This document shows, in pieces, positions 51,844-64,000 of a DNA stretch of 64,000 nucleotides (its first letter is position 1; each line of letters opens with the position of its first letter). The stretch comes from Biscogniauxia marginata (taxonomy: Eukaryota > Ascomycota > Sordariomycetes > Xylariales > Xylariaceae): the NCBI GenBank assembly GCA_022695795.1, contig MU404055.1, forward strand, positions 930,001 through 994,000. The letters are read 5' to 3'. The position numbers and the translations under genes are program-made. The notes below the pieces were generated by a model. It made no database searches, was not told the DNA's origin, and saw only the letters and a program-made list of their open reading frames with translations.

Positions 51844-54800
51844 CTCAAGTTCTCTACGTCCGTAACACACGCACAAACCAGCTCATTCCCGCATGAGAAG
51901 GGAGATAAAAACAAAACGCAATATGAAGAGGAAGAGCGGAGGCTTACAGAAACAAGTAGGTGCTAAAAGAGCACCTAAATGGCTAGCATGGACAAACTTC
52001 TTGTTCTGATTTCGGTAGGTGCGGCATGTTAGATAGATGTTGAGGTTTTGGTTATACACATTGTCCCACTCTCGATTGTTCCTTTTTCTTTTGATTTTTA
52101 ATTTTTATAATTTTTTACCTCTGCTTTATCCCAAGAGCTATAGCAAATCGCCATGTATGCCTTCGACGGAACTTTCATAATTTCCATCGCCCTAGAATTT
52201 CTCAAGAACGGCTTCTCGTGCGTCTTATCTTGACAAAGGGGGAGGGGAGTTGGAAGAGAAGGGCCGATGTGAAATAAAAGAAAGAGCTTACCTATGTAGT
52301 AGTAGTATACCCCTCCTCCCGAGGTCGATCGAACGCGGATGGTGAGCCTCAACCTTAGCTTGGAATGCCCAGGATCTTCTGAGCTAGGTCAGGGGAAGCT
52401 AGGGCAAGCAAGGCTAGGTAGGGGCTTGCTCGGTTCAAGCAAGATAGCCGAATCGAGATAGGTCGAGCTTCCAACGCAACGCAAGTTGTTCCCCGGTGGT
52501 GCTAAAAGGATCTGCCCTATGCCTATATACTACTATAATATAGCACAGCAGCTAGGGGGTTCCACGTTTTTGTATTAGCCTAGCAGCTCGATAAAACGAT
52601 ACGTACTGAGTGGCTTGAAAACCACGTGCCACGAGCACACACCACCGTTATGGGCTTTCCTCGAAGCCTTTTGCGGGCGCTTGCTGAGCATACCTACATC
52701 CTAGTACAGCGTCGTCAAGCCTCGCCTGGCTAAACCATGTGGGATGATTGACGAAATCTCCAATAAAGTCCATTGGCATAAAGACGTGGCATGACTATAG
52801 ATAATTACCATCGCCCATTTTCAGGGCTCACATAGGGGACTGGGAAACACAGTTTGCTGTGCCAATAGAGTAGGTTAACACATGGGTGAAGAGGACAACC
52901 GTACAACAGATTAGCTTGATGGAACCAGGCTGGTTAGACCCCCAGTCCGAATAAAGACGATAGTGGTGCTTTTAGTTTTGGTAGCTGCCTCCCGCCGTCG
53001 CCCAACATTGCATACCACGCAAGTGGCTGACGCGATCTGCGAGTCGCAAAGTCATGTCAGGGTGTCATAGTTCGTACTCCCCCAACCGGATCCGCATTGC
53101 AGTGCACATGTTGGACACCTCTATGTCTTGTTGACTAGAGATAACCTCATAGTCAATTACACCGCAGCTGATCACTTGTCGGTTCGGGCCCTAGTCTGAT
53201 TTTACTGCAACACCAACCAAAGCACCATCCGAAGTCTCGAACCATAAAAAGTTAGGGGGGGACCCAAGCCCAGGTAACCACCATCAACCCAGGTTGGAGG
53301 GTGGATTGCCGCGTAGGAAGATGTATTAAGGTTGTAGTTCCAAGTCTAATAGTGTCCGCAGACATACCTCAACTACGCAGCCAGGTATCGGTGCTGTCCG
53401 GGTAAAGGATATTAAAATCCAAGTTGTCAACTGAGTGTAGCTCTTTCGTGGGGTTAAGCCTACGTAGCGCGCGAATATGTGTAGTTAAATAGCCATCAGG
53501 CAATATGAAGAGCATAGCTGGCTATAGCAACTCACAACGATGCTAGTATCAGTGGCCATCAGGCCCCTAGTCTGCGAATCGTGCAACTTACAACGGCCTA
53601 CCAATGCGAAGACTAGACCTAGTATACCGGAACCACGCACTAGCGTGGAGAAGGGGCCACTTGTTGCAAATTTCCCCTCTCTATATCGTTTGAGGCTGGA
53701 GATGTCCCAGTGCCTCTTACTAGTAGGTTGCCAAAGGCCCAGATACCAGACGGCCCTCCATTAGAAGGGCAGCGTTTGAAATGTCCTCGACGTTGAACAG
53801 CCCCACTAGACCCATGGAATGAGATTCGTCAAGGATCGGGCGATAGGTCTGATTTTGACCTTCAAAATCCTTGCTTTCCGTCTTCACCGTCTAATGTATC
53901 CTGCAGTCTTCGGCGGCTAGCCATGTGTATGCACGACTCTTCGGAAGTCCGTTGTAGGTAATCCACCAGACAACTAACCGCCCACTCATCCCTAAAACCC
54001 GCTGAAAAGTATAGGATCGGCATCATATTAACAGTACAGATGCTGAGATTTGCAGCCGTCGGTTACCAAGGACATTGTCTGAAAGGGTTCTCATGATAGG
54101 TATAGCCCCTCTCCGGGCGGGGGACCAGGCCACAAGAAGTCAGTTCTCGATAGCGAACAGACGGGCTATCATGTACCAAGCCAGCTCCTAATGCGCATCC
54201 AGTCGACGGTCAATATTTGGCTCACCAATCGCAACAATGCCGTGGGGTGCTTCGCTAGTCTATGTCCACGAGTCGTGACACTACCGTACTTGTAGAGCAA
54301 CAACTGCCGGGCCGCAAAGGCCACGATCGATGCAAGAACCAGCCGGTTTTTGGAGGTGACACTTGGTATAGTCAGTGTTTGTTCCTTGATTACGATTTGT
54401 CGAATAGAGGTAGATGCCGGAAGCCTTCAGATGATGAGGACAGGTCTGTCGACAAGGTGAACAGTACAGATGCGAGAAGCCGCCGCGTCTCCCCAAACTG
54501 AAATGTGGCGCCCTCGATAAAATAGGGTTGTGACAGAATTGTTGATAGAAAGCCATGTGCCGTCAGAGTTCATCCTATATCTTAACGTTAGCTCGTAAGT
54601 ATGGGGAACCGGTTCAATGTAGGTAGGATGCGAGTGTAAACTACTGGACTGTGGAATATATATGCTAGGTTGGTAGGCGTTAGCCTTCTAGAAGTTATAC
54701 CTAGGCAGTGTAAGAATGCCTAGTCTGCCTTCAGAATAGTTATGATATTATCCCTTATTTTGTGCAGAGAAAAGACATAATTCGGAATAATACATGGTGA

Positions 54801-56490
54801 CAGAGGCGCCCCCATTCACTATAATGCTTCTTAATGAGATATGTTTAGATGGTTTGCTAGCCCCGCCAAGGCGTGCTCACGTCATTGGCCGGCTCCTGGA
54901 TTCTCTCGAAGTTGATTTCGTCAATACTGATTCCTTTCCCTTGGGACCACACTATACTGGCGAGATCCGTGGAGGGTTCAGGACAGAGCAGAATAGCTGG
55001 AGGTTCTGGTGATACGGAACAGTTCAACCGAGTCCCATAGATAACTGGAAGTCTAGAACAACCAGGACAGGGGCCGAAAGAACAATGTGCATATGGAAAT
55101 GGAGGAGATTAAAATTAGGGTGTACATAATGCCACAGAGCGCGAGTGTGAATAGCAGCCTCGAGGCTGGCGGTATTCCGTGGCCTAAGCCTGCGAAGGGC
55201 CTGAGGGAAATAAGCACTCTGGTGCGGAGGAGAGAATCCGTCTAATATGAGAATGTTTCAGCTTTGGGCGCGGAGATGACATGAGGTGCTGGCGTGCTGG
55301 CACTGTGATGCGCGGGGCCGGGTGTCGCTGACTTCATTTCTGCGCTTCTTTCCTCTGGATGTGAAGATGACGGGCCAGATTGGGCGGCTTGGGCGACTCG
55401 ACGGTTTGGACGAGTGAGATGCGATGGCGTTGTTTCAGGAGTTCTCGATCGGGAAAGTCCATCATAGACTAGGGAACGCTAGGACCACCTCGATGTGGGG
55501 GAGCTACGTACCTCCCTGGCCTAATCCGGTGAGAGGAAGGGATCCTAGTGGACAGCTGCATCGCACCTGGTCGGATACCTTAGATCATCCCAGAACCCCG
55601 GCGGTTTGAGCCTGCCCGGGCTCTGATAGGGCCTGGGGGGCTTGTGCCAAGCCTGCGAGCGTTCCTCAGACCTTTTCCATGCTATTCCGCAAACTGCTAC
55701 CTTCAGCCCACTGAGAACATCTCGCGCTAGGGCTTTCCCCATCGCTGAGATTCGAAACCCACTGGCCCGTACCAGCCGCAACCGCGTTCTATCCTTCGTC
55801 AGCCCGTGTCTTCATTGGCTGGCAGCCACCCTGTCTTCCCCATTCAGGCATTGGGCCAGTTTTTATTCATAGCACTTTGACGACATAATTAGCACCAATA
55901 AGCCCGTGGAGACTGGAATTACACTAAGTTTACAACTTCATGCCACCGAACCGTGGCCGTGGGTATAATCAAAACAATGCCTGCCTGCTACCGCTACCTC
56001 GTCAATCGCATCGCGCTGTCGTGAGGGGCTGGCAGTGGTTGACTTTGGCCCGACCTCGGCGGACAACTTCGTATCCAGCGCCCTCGTATCACGAACATGC
56101 AAGTCTCTGTTTTTATTTTTATTTCAATAATTCCTTTTTCTGCTTAAAAAGTTCCGGTTTCACAAATAGGATGCAATTAGGACATCATATTGAAAACGTC
56201 CCAAGCACATCAGCCCATACGAACGGCAATGTTTACGAAAAGCTCGTCATCGCGTGGTAGTTCTCTCTGGGTAACCTATCCCGTTGCCACGTTAGGTAGT
56301 CCAGTCCGTAACTAGATAAGGCAGATCACCCACCACAAGACTCGATGCGGTGTCCATGGATATTGCTCAAACGACAGTAGTCACGAGCCGCCGTGTGTCA
56401 CAACATCGAAGAATTGATTGACGTCTGTGAGGCTCGTAGGTCGTGTGCATCTCATAACCCTGCGGCTGAGGAGGGAGGGATGAATATATT

Positions 56491-56510
56491 ACCTACCTAC
56501 CTACCTACCT
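56491..56510. repeat. (ACCT)5 tandem repeat
   Basis: Five perfect ACCT units, the most regular example of the CCTAGGTA-related microrepeats in the spacers. Confidence 0.9.
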
Positions 56511-58618
56511 AATTTGAGGTACCAACGCAGCAGCAATCAGCCGAGCAATCACCAATAGGCACGCTTCTGCTGAAGGGATACGATATGACAGATAAGTCAA
56601 CAGTCTGGGCCGAGATTCGAGACCATCAACTATGCACCCGTACGTACTGTGCGATGGGGTGCAAGTCAAAACACTGTTCAGCACTGCCGATTGGTTTGAG
56701 CCACAAGCTTGAAAAGCTCGCGTGGCGAACCATCATGACGTCTTGACTGGATTGGAAAAATCCAGTCAACCGCAGTTCGCGAGTGTCTGGGTCTTCGAAG
56801 GAGTGTCGAAGCGCCGCAGGCCAATCGTCATTGCATTATCTAAACGCATGGCCGTATGTGCAAGGGTAGATTTTTTGTGCCGCTGCGACGCTTATGTATG
56901 CTTTACACCTAAGGATAAAACTTCCGGGGGGGGAGGGCTTCCTCTCAAAACCTAGAGAACCTCGCGAGATGGCTGGCCGTTCGTCGATCTCGAAACCTCA
57001 CAGCTCACGTCAAATATTTCCAATACTCCAAGCATGTCGCTAAGAAATTTTGTCTAGTAAGGTAACCAGTTAGCATTGGCATGTCTACATGCCCCACAGC
57101 AGACGACTAGAGACAGGAAGGTCTAGACAAAGGAAAAAAAGAAAATAAGCAGAAAAAAAATTAAAGAGCGAAAAAGGATAAGCAAGAATGCGCAGAGATC
57201 GTCAACGCACTGCAGATTACTCATCGAACAACAGTCAGCAGGACAAACGCCCAGGTTAGCAGCAGGGCAAAATATTTACCAGCGCTTCAACCTCGACCAC
57301 TTGTTATCGAGACGAATTGTGCTCGGCGTGTAAGCCGCCTTACGTACAGATGATGTTTTTCCAACTTCGCGTCAAGACACCAAAACATTATCGAACGCGA
57401 TGTTCGGATATTAACCACTGTCCACACCTGCTCGTCTCGTCTTATGAGACAACCGCTCCATGTTGCGCGCGTGCGCGTCACTCATCTAAACAGACGGAAG
57501 ATGGCCCTATTTGTAGATGATGTGCCCGAGGGTGAGAAGAGAATGCGCCGACACGGCTTGGCATGTAGTTGCATAGTACCGCATGTGGTAAATAGCCCAC
57601 AAAGTACACAGGCGCAATGCATGTCTGTCCAGCAAGCAAGCTAGGGGTTAGGGGTGGTAAGAGATGCGCTGATGCAGCACCCCCCTAGCTGGCCGTTGGC
57701 AGACGCCGCTGGGCATACAGATTACACCACGCACAGTATCTTGCAAAGTCGAAAGCCAACTTGCTTCTGGGCCTGCAGTGATGACATTCCAGTGAGACGC
57801 GAACTGCAGGGAATGGCCTCTTTTAGGACCACAGGGGTGGTAGGTAAGTTGAAGGACGAAGTACCCGTGGTGACTAGCCGACCGGCACAGTACTCGCTGC
57901 GGGAAATCGGTTACCGTCAATAAATACTGAGCTTTGCTGAACATAGCCGCAATTGTGCACGAATTCCGGTGCGGTTATGTTAGATATAATCCGATTTTGC
58001 TCACCCATATAGATATGTGCCTTACGTACTATGTAGGTAGGTATATACACAAGTCGGGATGAATACCTTGTATAGGGATGAAAGATGAAGAGGGGTAGTT
58101 GGAGTGTCGTCGCAAGGTCAGTCAGGTTGTCGTTGACTCAGTTACTTGGGTACTTAACTAGCCACCCTGCCAGCCTGCTTTGCCCCTCTCTCTTGGCCTG
58201 CGTGTGTCCTTGTAACCCAATGCCCCTCCAAGAAGGCCTTATGCCGGAGGGTGAAGGTAATCTATCTGTTTACATGTCGTCGATGTAGTCATCGCCCTTC
58301 CTGTTCCCTTTTCCAGAGTCCAGTTGTCTTCACAGATCATCATTGGCCGGCCCGAAGGGCGAAGGAAGCAGCTCGTCCTTATTAGAGGTCCTTATTAGAG
58401 GCTGCTTGCTGTCTGCATTTGGAAACTGCTTTTAATATATTTTAGAGCGGTATATTAAAACTGCCGCAGTCCTTTCATTCCAAAACTCCAATTTCAACCC
58501 CCCCCCGTTTTACTTACTTAGTCGAAACGTCCAAGAATGAGAGATTTGATAGCCAACTTGCCTAATCGGGGTTGCCCTTAAAACACGCCCTCTTACCCGG
58601 TAGTACAAGGGCTGTGAA

Positions 58619-59295
58619 CTACCACCGCCATACGAACGGCCAAGTTAGTGGAATAGGTAACACGTTCGTAAGGCAGATTACATAGGTAGATGGCCATCGG
58701 AACAGTGTGGCTAGGTAGCTTCCTCGGTCCCGACGTAGGTACTTCACGAACTTGAAATCTTCCCATCTCTTTTCAGGTTGTCCGATCTCTGCCTTAAAGA
58801 ACAAGCCGCCGCCACGCGCGCCACAGCATACAAGATCAACCTGGAATGCCTACCACGTCGGCGCAAAGCAACAATATGGAATCATTTATCTCCGTATTGA
58901 TTGCACATGCATTGATGTGTAGTATGGACTAATAACTCATATACGGTAATTGCCCAGACCCTTGTAGACTGTTTTCAATTATATCGATAACTTCGCGTTG
59001 TTGTGAAATACCTGGGTAGGTACTTAGACTTTACGCCCGTATTTGCATGCGCTCGCTCTATCTGTAAGCAATCCTGACAGGTCAAATACTTTACCTTGCT
59101 CGGCAGATCTTCTAGATTTATGAACGGCATTATGGAGACTAGGCCGGAAATCTTAGCATCTGACAGGAGTGTCCTTGATACAACCTCCATACCTTGCCCG
59201 TACAAGTTTTGGACTACGGGATCCTTGTACAGCGGAGCCCCGCCCGAGCTCGCTTGAATATAGGTACCTAGTAAGGTAATATTAGCAATTGCCAT
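58619..59295 (-). CDS. Candidate two-exon protein, unrecognised
   Basis: A weak candidate. Exon 59295-59095 reads from ATG through SSGGAPLYKDPVVQNLYGQG and MPFINLEDLPSK. A GTAAAG donor at 59094 and a TTCCAG acceptor at 58841 join it in phase to VDLVCCGARGGGLFFKAEIG, then QPEKRWEDFKFVKYLRR, ending at 58619 (140 residues). The amino-acid composition up to LRR is protein-like; the last 30 residues are not, so another intron or truncation is possible. I do not recognise a family. It could be a real lineage-specific gene, a decayed fragment or chance. Confidence 0.25.
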
Positions 59296-61761
59296 ATCTC
59301 GTAGGTATGCTGGGCGCTGCCAGGCATGTGTAAGTACCTAGTTTTTATACGTCTATGCCCTTCTATATGCAGCCCCACTTATTAGCGGGCATAGGGACTA
59401 TACATAGATATATAGTTGAGGTAAGCGAACCATTACCTATACAACGCTATAGACAGACGCAGAGCTCTCTAAGCTATATTGAGACGCACCCACGTCCTGG
59501 ACAGGCGGGATACATTAATTAGCACGGTGGGGTTTGAGTTCGTTGCATATCTACACAGCATTGCCATTGTTGTCACCGCAGATTACGTACATACATAATA
59601 CATAATACATAATAGACAGACATGCAGCAACGCAACGCACTGTATCGTACAGTACAGTACATACAGGATAGTGCATCGACGCGACTCAGCCACAAGCTGA
59701 CACCCACACCCACATCCACACCCACAGTGGTGTAGGTACCTCCAGAGGTAGATACCTGCGCATCTACCTCAACTAGGTTAACTAACACAAGCTCGGCGCA
59801 CCAGCCATAACCTCCAGGTATACTTTCTCTCCCTTTTCGTCCTGCACGAGTCAACACAAGACCTTGGGCAACGGCTGACTGACCTTGCTCAGCCCAGGGC
59901 TTCGCGAGAACTCCACCCTCGGCCCATTAACCTCACGAAGAGCTGATAGCCCGGCTGACTCTAATAGTGTTTGACCCAGATGGCTTGCCTTTTTCATACT
60001 AGCATCAACGGCTCTTGCTGCCAACCAAAGAATAACCCGCTCCCGTCCTCTCTACTACTCACATAACTGCCCTCCCCCGGGAGTTTACTTAGAATATCTA
60101 CGATTTTTCTTCTTCTTTCTTTTCTATTTTTCTCTTTCTATAAAAACTTACTTGGAATCAGAAAGAGAGCTTCCCTGTATACATGATCGATCTCTCTCAC
60201 CTCCTCTTTCGAGGTTGTGTTGTTGTCCTTTTTTTCATGCTCATGCTCGCACGTCTCACAGCAGGAGTCCTTGTTAGTTTTCGTCCGTCTTCCAGCTGCG
60301 GTCCTCTTGTAGACTCCACTTCCATCCACTTCCACCCACTCACTTACTCAAGTCTGGTAGCCGCTTCGGTAATACTTACACACCCCCCACACACTTGTTG
60401 TTGACATCCTCCTTCATCATTTTTTTTTCCCGCCGTCGAGGGATCGACCCTGCATGGCAAGCACCTCCCCCCCCCGGCCATGCGTCCCTCTTAGTCCACA
60501 GCTATCAAGTTGGAAACTGGCTGGTCTAGACATACGCATCAGAAAGGGGCGCCAAAAAAAAAAAACAAGACTAGCCTTAAACACGCCATCCCAAAGGTCG
60601 GGCCAGAAACCCTGACCGTCCGTTGACGATTAGACCCTTGAACCCTGGAGAGGAAGGGAGGCCAGGGATAGGCCAACTTTGTCTGTGTTCTCGACAGGTT
60701 GATTACAGCCTTGTCGTTGCAGTGGCGTGAAAAGAAAACTTCCCCTCCCATCTACCTACTACTCCTACTCCTCCCGGCAGGCTTTACCAACTCTCAAGCC
60801 ACTCTTCTTCTTCTTTGTCTTCCCGTCTCTAGTTTCCTTCGACGGATATTAACTTGTTATTGCTGTTCATTCGACAGTCTCAATTTCGGCATCCACTTCC
60901 TGTCATTTCTCGAGCTGCAACTTGCACAACCTGCAACCGACTTACTACCTACATATCCATCCAACTCACCATATACTAGAAACATAAAGCTTATCTGATC
61001 TGCTTAGACCAACGCTCACTTGATACCTAGTACCTACACCTTACGGCTTGTACGTACAGCGAGTAACTGTTCTATCTGCCAGGGCAGGCCACCTAGATCC
61101 AACGGCTCGTGTGTCAACTCACTTTCAAGGAGACAGGACGTCCTTTTTATCTTTTCTTTTTTTTTCTCACTCTGTTCTCTTAAGAGACACTATCTACTTT
61201 CCGCTTCGGGCATTGCCTAAATCGGCCGCGAATGGTAGAAGGTATAATCTAATAAGTCAAACTGCCGTCCCGTTCCAAAGATCTGCCTCGTCTAGGTCCT
61301 CCCGGGACTAAGCACTATTATCACTACTACCGTCACTTTACCACCAACCCTCCCCAAGTGTCCGGGGGTCCCTCGACTGCTGCCGCGCCGGTGCCTATAC
61401 CCAGCTAGGAACGCCCAAATACTACCTTTGTACTTGGGAACTACTACCACTACTACTGCCACCACTACTACCAATACCACCACCGCCTCCCCAGCTGATC
61501 CTTCTCTGCAATCGTTACCCATGTGTTTGGCACCGAATATCAAATGAGGCCGGTCTTGGGGACCCAAAAGTTTCATAAGCCCCGATTGATTCCTACCCCT
61601 ACACCAAGCTGGCCGTCATTCCCAGCTTTTTTATGCAAAGGTTATTATCACCTCTCAACCCAGCTGACTTTGTTTATATTGATCCTTGCGCCCTCTCCCA
61701 TACCACCCCAGCATGCATCAAAACACCGTCCTCTAGCCTGTCGTTCAAGTCTGCTTCCGAG
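59296..61761. other. Upstream region of the RfeG-like gene
   Basis: No gene was recognised. It includes pyrimidine-rich stretches at 60100-60450 and 60740-61200 and a CCACTACTAC-type repeat near 61440-61490. These are typical of a long 5' leader of a fungal regulatory gene. An in-frame ATG at 61633 could extend the next protein. Confidence 0.5.
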
Positions 61762-63256
61762 ATGATGCTCACCATAAAGCAGCCAGTTCACTACGGCTAC
61801 CGGCCTGTCCATGACCTACCGACACCACCTCGATCCTCGCCCCCCGTGACTGCGCAGGATACTTCTCATCAGTCGCTTACAGCTCTTCCACCTAACCAAA
61901 GTCCGTCCGCCAAGCCCATGTCGGCTCCTCATCGTGGCCTGCCACTGCCGGCGGCCATGACTTTGGCACAAACACCATCAGCACAAGGTCCTCCCCATCC
62001 ACCGGTTCCGGGGCCGCCTGCTCCCTCCCCGCACAGCCAGGCCCTCGGTGCTTTGCCCGCACCGCCCCAATGGCAAGGTTCTGAGGACTCCATGAGGAAT
62101 TGGCTGGTGGCCAAGACAGAGGAGGAGAAAAGGAAGCAGGAAGAAGAGAAAACACGTCAAGCGACTCTGCGCCTGGAACAGAGGAGGCTAGAGATGGATA
62201 TACTCCGAACGTCGCTAGATCGTGGCATACCGCCCCCGATGGTACCTGTTGTCTTTGCTGGAATGAGTGGTGGAGCGATGCCCCAGGTAGCTCTCGAATG
62301 GGCTCAGCAGTATTTCGCACCACAGCAGGCGCATCCCGCCCAGATATTACCGGCCCAAGGACCGGTTTCACCAGAACATCGAAGAGATTCTCAGCAGTAT
62401 GGATACGCTGGCTCCGCCGGTGTCCCATCAACACCAGGGTCTGGCCCAGGCTTTGTTCCTTACCAAGGCCCTGGCTCGCCATCGAGACCAAGAGCGCATA
62501 CCCTAAGCATGGGCGCTCCGGTCGGGAGACCGCTAGCAGGTTCTGCCCTTCCACGATTGAGCACGGGGGAGGGAGCTGTAGGGCCACCGGGAGCTCCGCA
62601 CCCGTCCCACGCGCTCTCGCAGCAGCAGACAGCGGCGCCGCTGCAAGAAAATCAGTCGCCGTCCATTTATTTCCATCACTGGCAACCGCCGAATTCGCAG
62701 GCAGGCTCTCACCAGCCCGCAGCGCCCTCCGGTTTGTCCAAGCCCAAAACGAACCAGTAAAGCAAGGCCTGTCTGACTAATGTTGGTCCGAAAACTAGTA
62801 GACTCGCCACGGAAACGAAAAGCAACCGGGCCGCAGCAAGCAGCGCCTCAACCGACCAGCCACACGCGGTTCAGATCCCCCCCTTTCGGTCAGACTAGCG
62901 GCGCGTCTACGTTGTCCAATCCGCCTCCTGGCCGGCGAAGAGGCCACTCGCGGCAGAGGAGCGACATCTCGTCATACCGCCCGACAGGCCGCGGCCGAGG
63001 AGAGGGATTTGGGCCACACCAGGGTCCCTCGCCGGGGTTCAGCGCGTCGAGAGAGGCAACGGTGGCCGAACCATCGCATCAGCAATCTCGGGGCAGTGGT
63101 CACTCTGTTTCATCTTTATTGTCAGATCAGCCATCGCCCAGATACGCGTCGGAAATGAGGGCGCAACAGGGGGAGCGGGAGCGACGAAACTCGCCGATGG
63201 CGTCGGACGAGAGATCACGTGGCGGGCCTCCTACTCGAGAACGCGAAAATGATTAA
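61762..63256 (+). CDS. Disordered RfeG-like putative regulator
   Basis: Two exons (61762-62731 and 62802-63256) give 474 residues. The chosen donor (GTTTGT at 62732) joins in phase to DSPRKRKATGPQQAAP and keeps a 150-residue C-terminus. The N-terminus MMLTIKQPVHYGYRPVHDLP leads into Pro/Ser/Gln-rich disorder. The only structured part is a charged helix, about residues 110-150 (SEDSMRNWLVAKTEEEKRKQ, LRLEQRRLEMDILRTSLDRG), followed by IPPPMVPVVFAGM and ALEWAQQYF. The C-terminus is Arg/Ser/Gly-rich with a basic PRKRK motif that could act in nuclear import. The layout recalls the fungal protein annotated as transcription factor RfeG; that match is from memory and no DNA-binding domain is visible. 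An in-frame ATG at 61633 would add 43 residues. Confidence 0.7.
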
Positions 63257-64000
63257 ATTCGGCTATCCTGGATGGCGTTGGGTGCTTCAGCCCCCTGGCC
63301 CGGTATCGTCGCATTCCGAAACAAGCCCCACGAACCTTCATCTCGCGAGGGTCTTCTTTGATTTCATATATTTATATTTATATTTAAATGTATATTTAAA
63401 TATATATATATAATACCATGCTTTAGGCTACCCGGACACGCTCACCATACCACATCCGGTAACTGAGCAGAAGCCCCCGAACCCATCCCCCTTCCCTCTT
63501 AGCTCTGGCCATGGCCTAAGCGATCACTGCGCGATGCCGATCACGAACCGACGATGTCGATTCTTAACAGGCTAATAAAGGCCTCGATCTAGGGATGGGA
63601 TGTTTTTGTTTGGGACAATGGATCTTCGATTCAATGTAATTATTTACTCACATGTACCAAATATCACCTGCATGCAATGGGGGCATCTATAGCAACGGAA
63701 TAAAGCATTTACTAAGGATTGGAGGAACGGATAGGAAAAAGAACGGCATAGGAGTTTCTTGGGAAATGAATTGGCCTTTTTTGTTTTTGTTTTTAGTCTA
63801 CGAGCGAAGGGAGGGAGATGCTGCTTAGGTTGGGATGGCATATTGTATGCATGTACATGGCGATAGATGCCTCGTCAGGAGGGATGGACTATCGAAACTA
63901 ACAAGTTTTCAACTTATTGTCGCATTGCATAATACTTTCGAAACCAAGGAAGATCCTTCATCGATCCAATCCTACATGACCACCCGAACTTGTTCTCTAT
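63257..64000. other. 3' flank of the RfeG-like gene
   Basis: Holds an AT-rich block at 63358-63413 (TATATTTA repeats ending in an alternating TA run) and ordinary spacer sequence. No gene was recognised up to the window end. Confidence 0.6.

Larger units (their letters stand above)
49294..58618. other. Gene-poor region
   Basis: About 9.3 kb with no open frame longer than about 100 residues and no recognised protein. It holds many CCTAGGTA/GGTAGGTA clusters (for example 51042-51060, 51110-51200, 51375-51390, 56491-56510), (GGGA)n near 51666-51680, a G17 run at 51827-51843 and poly-A/T tracts. The stretch 52900-58300 has more balanced base composition and broken short frames, as expected of decayed sequence, but no parent element could be named. 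No tRNA was found. Confidence 0.5.

Noticed and set aside
53700..53900. Minus-strand open stretch with ILDESHSMG, resembling a PLP-enzyme motif
   Set aside because: No neighbouring family motifs in any frame and stops soon follow; probably chance within a region of broken frames.
61892..62587. 231-residue frame antisense to the RfeG-like gene
   Set aside because: Shadow of the low-complexity coding strand.

Overview
The window looks like nuclear DNA of a filamentous ascomycete (Pezizomycotina, most likely Sordariomycetes). Genes are separated by AT-rich, microsatellite-rich spacers. Introns are short (about 45-280 bases), with GT...AG ends and CTAAC/CTGAC-like branch sites. The gene set (UDP-galactopyranose mutase, a group X hybrid histidine kinase, a Chs7-type chaperone) fits moulds rather than yeasts. 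Exons were joined by eye from reading frame, splice sites and family conservation; no alignment or transcript data were available.

Left part (1-16.9 kb). In order: a WW-domain protein resembling yeast Wwm1 (-), an unrecognised three-exon gene (-), a Pns1/CTL choline-transporter-like membrane protein (-), a Rab4-type GTPase Ypt4 (+), a PMT2-family protein O-mannosyltransferase (-) with an 8-base microexon encoding the catalytic Glu, and an MFS sugar transporter (-).

Middle (16.9-41 kb). After a 4.6 kb spacer come a Chs7-family chitin synthase export chaperone (+), TFIIH subunit Ssl1 (+), 4-hydroxyphenylpyruvate dioxygenase (-), and, divergent from it, a TTC36-family protein (+). Then follow Nce101 (-), ribosomal protein eL27 (+), a TPT/DUF250 nucleotide-sugar transporter-like protein (-) and UDP-galactopyranose mutase (+). 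Two divergent pairs look functional. HPPD with the TTC36/HmgX-like protein serves tyrosine catabolism. The transporter with the mutase may form the galactofuranose module that is also adjacent in Aspergillus.

Right part (41-64 kb). A 2,518-residue group X hybrid histidine kinase (+) is followed by about 12 kb with no confident gene. That stretch is full of short CCTAGGTA-type repeats and holds one weak two-exon candidate. It ends with a disordered RfeG-like putative regulator (+). No tRNA, rRNA, CRISPR or intact transposon was recognised.

Four genes act on the cell surface or secretory pathway (PMT2, Chs7-like, mutase, transporter). They are interspersed with housekeeping genes, so the window is ordinary core chromosome apart from the two functional pairs and the large spacers.
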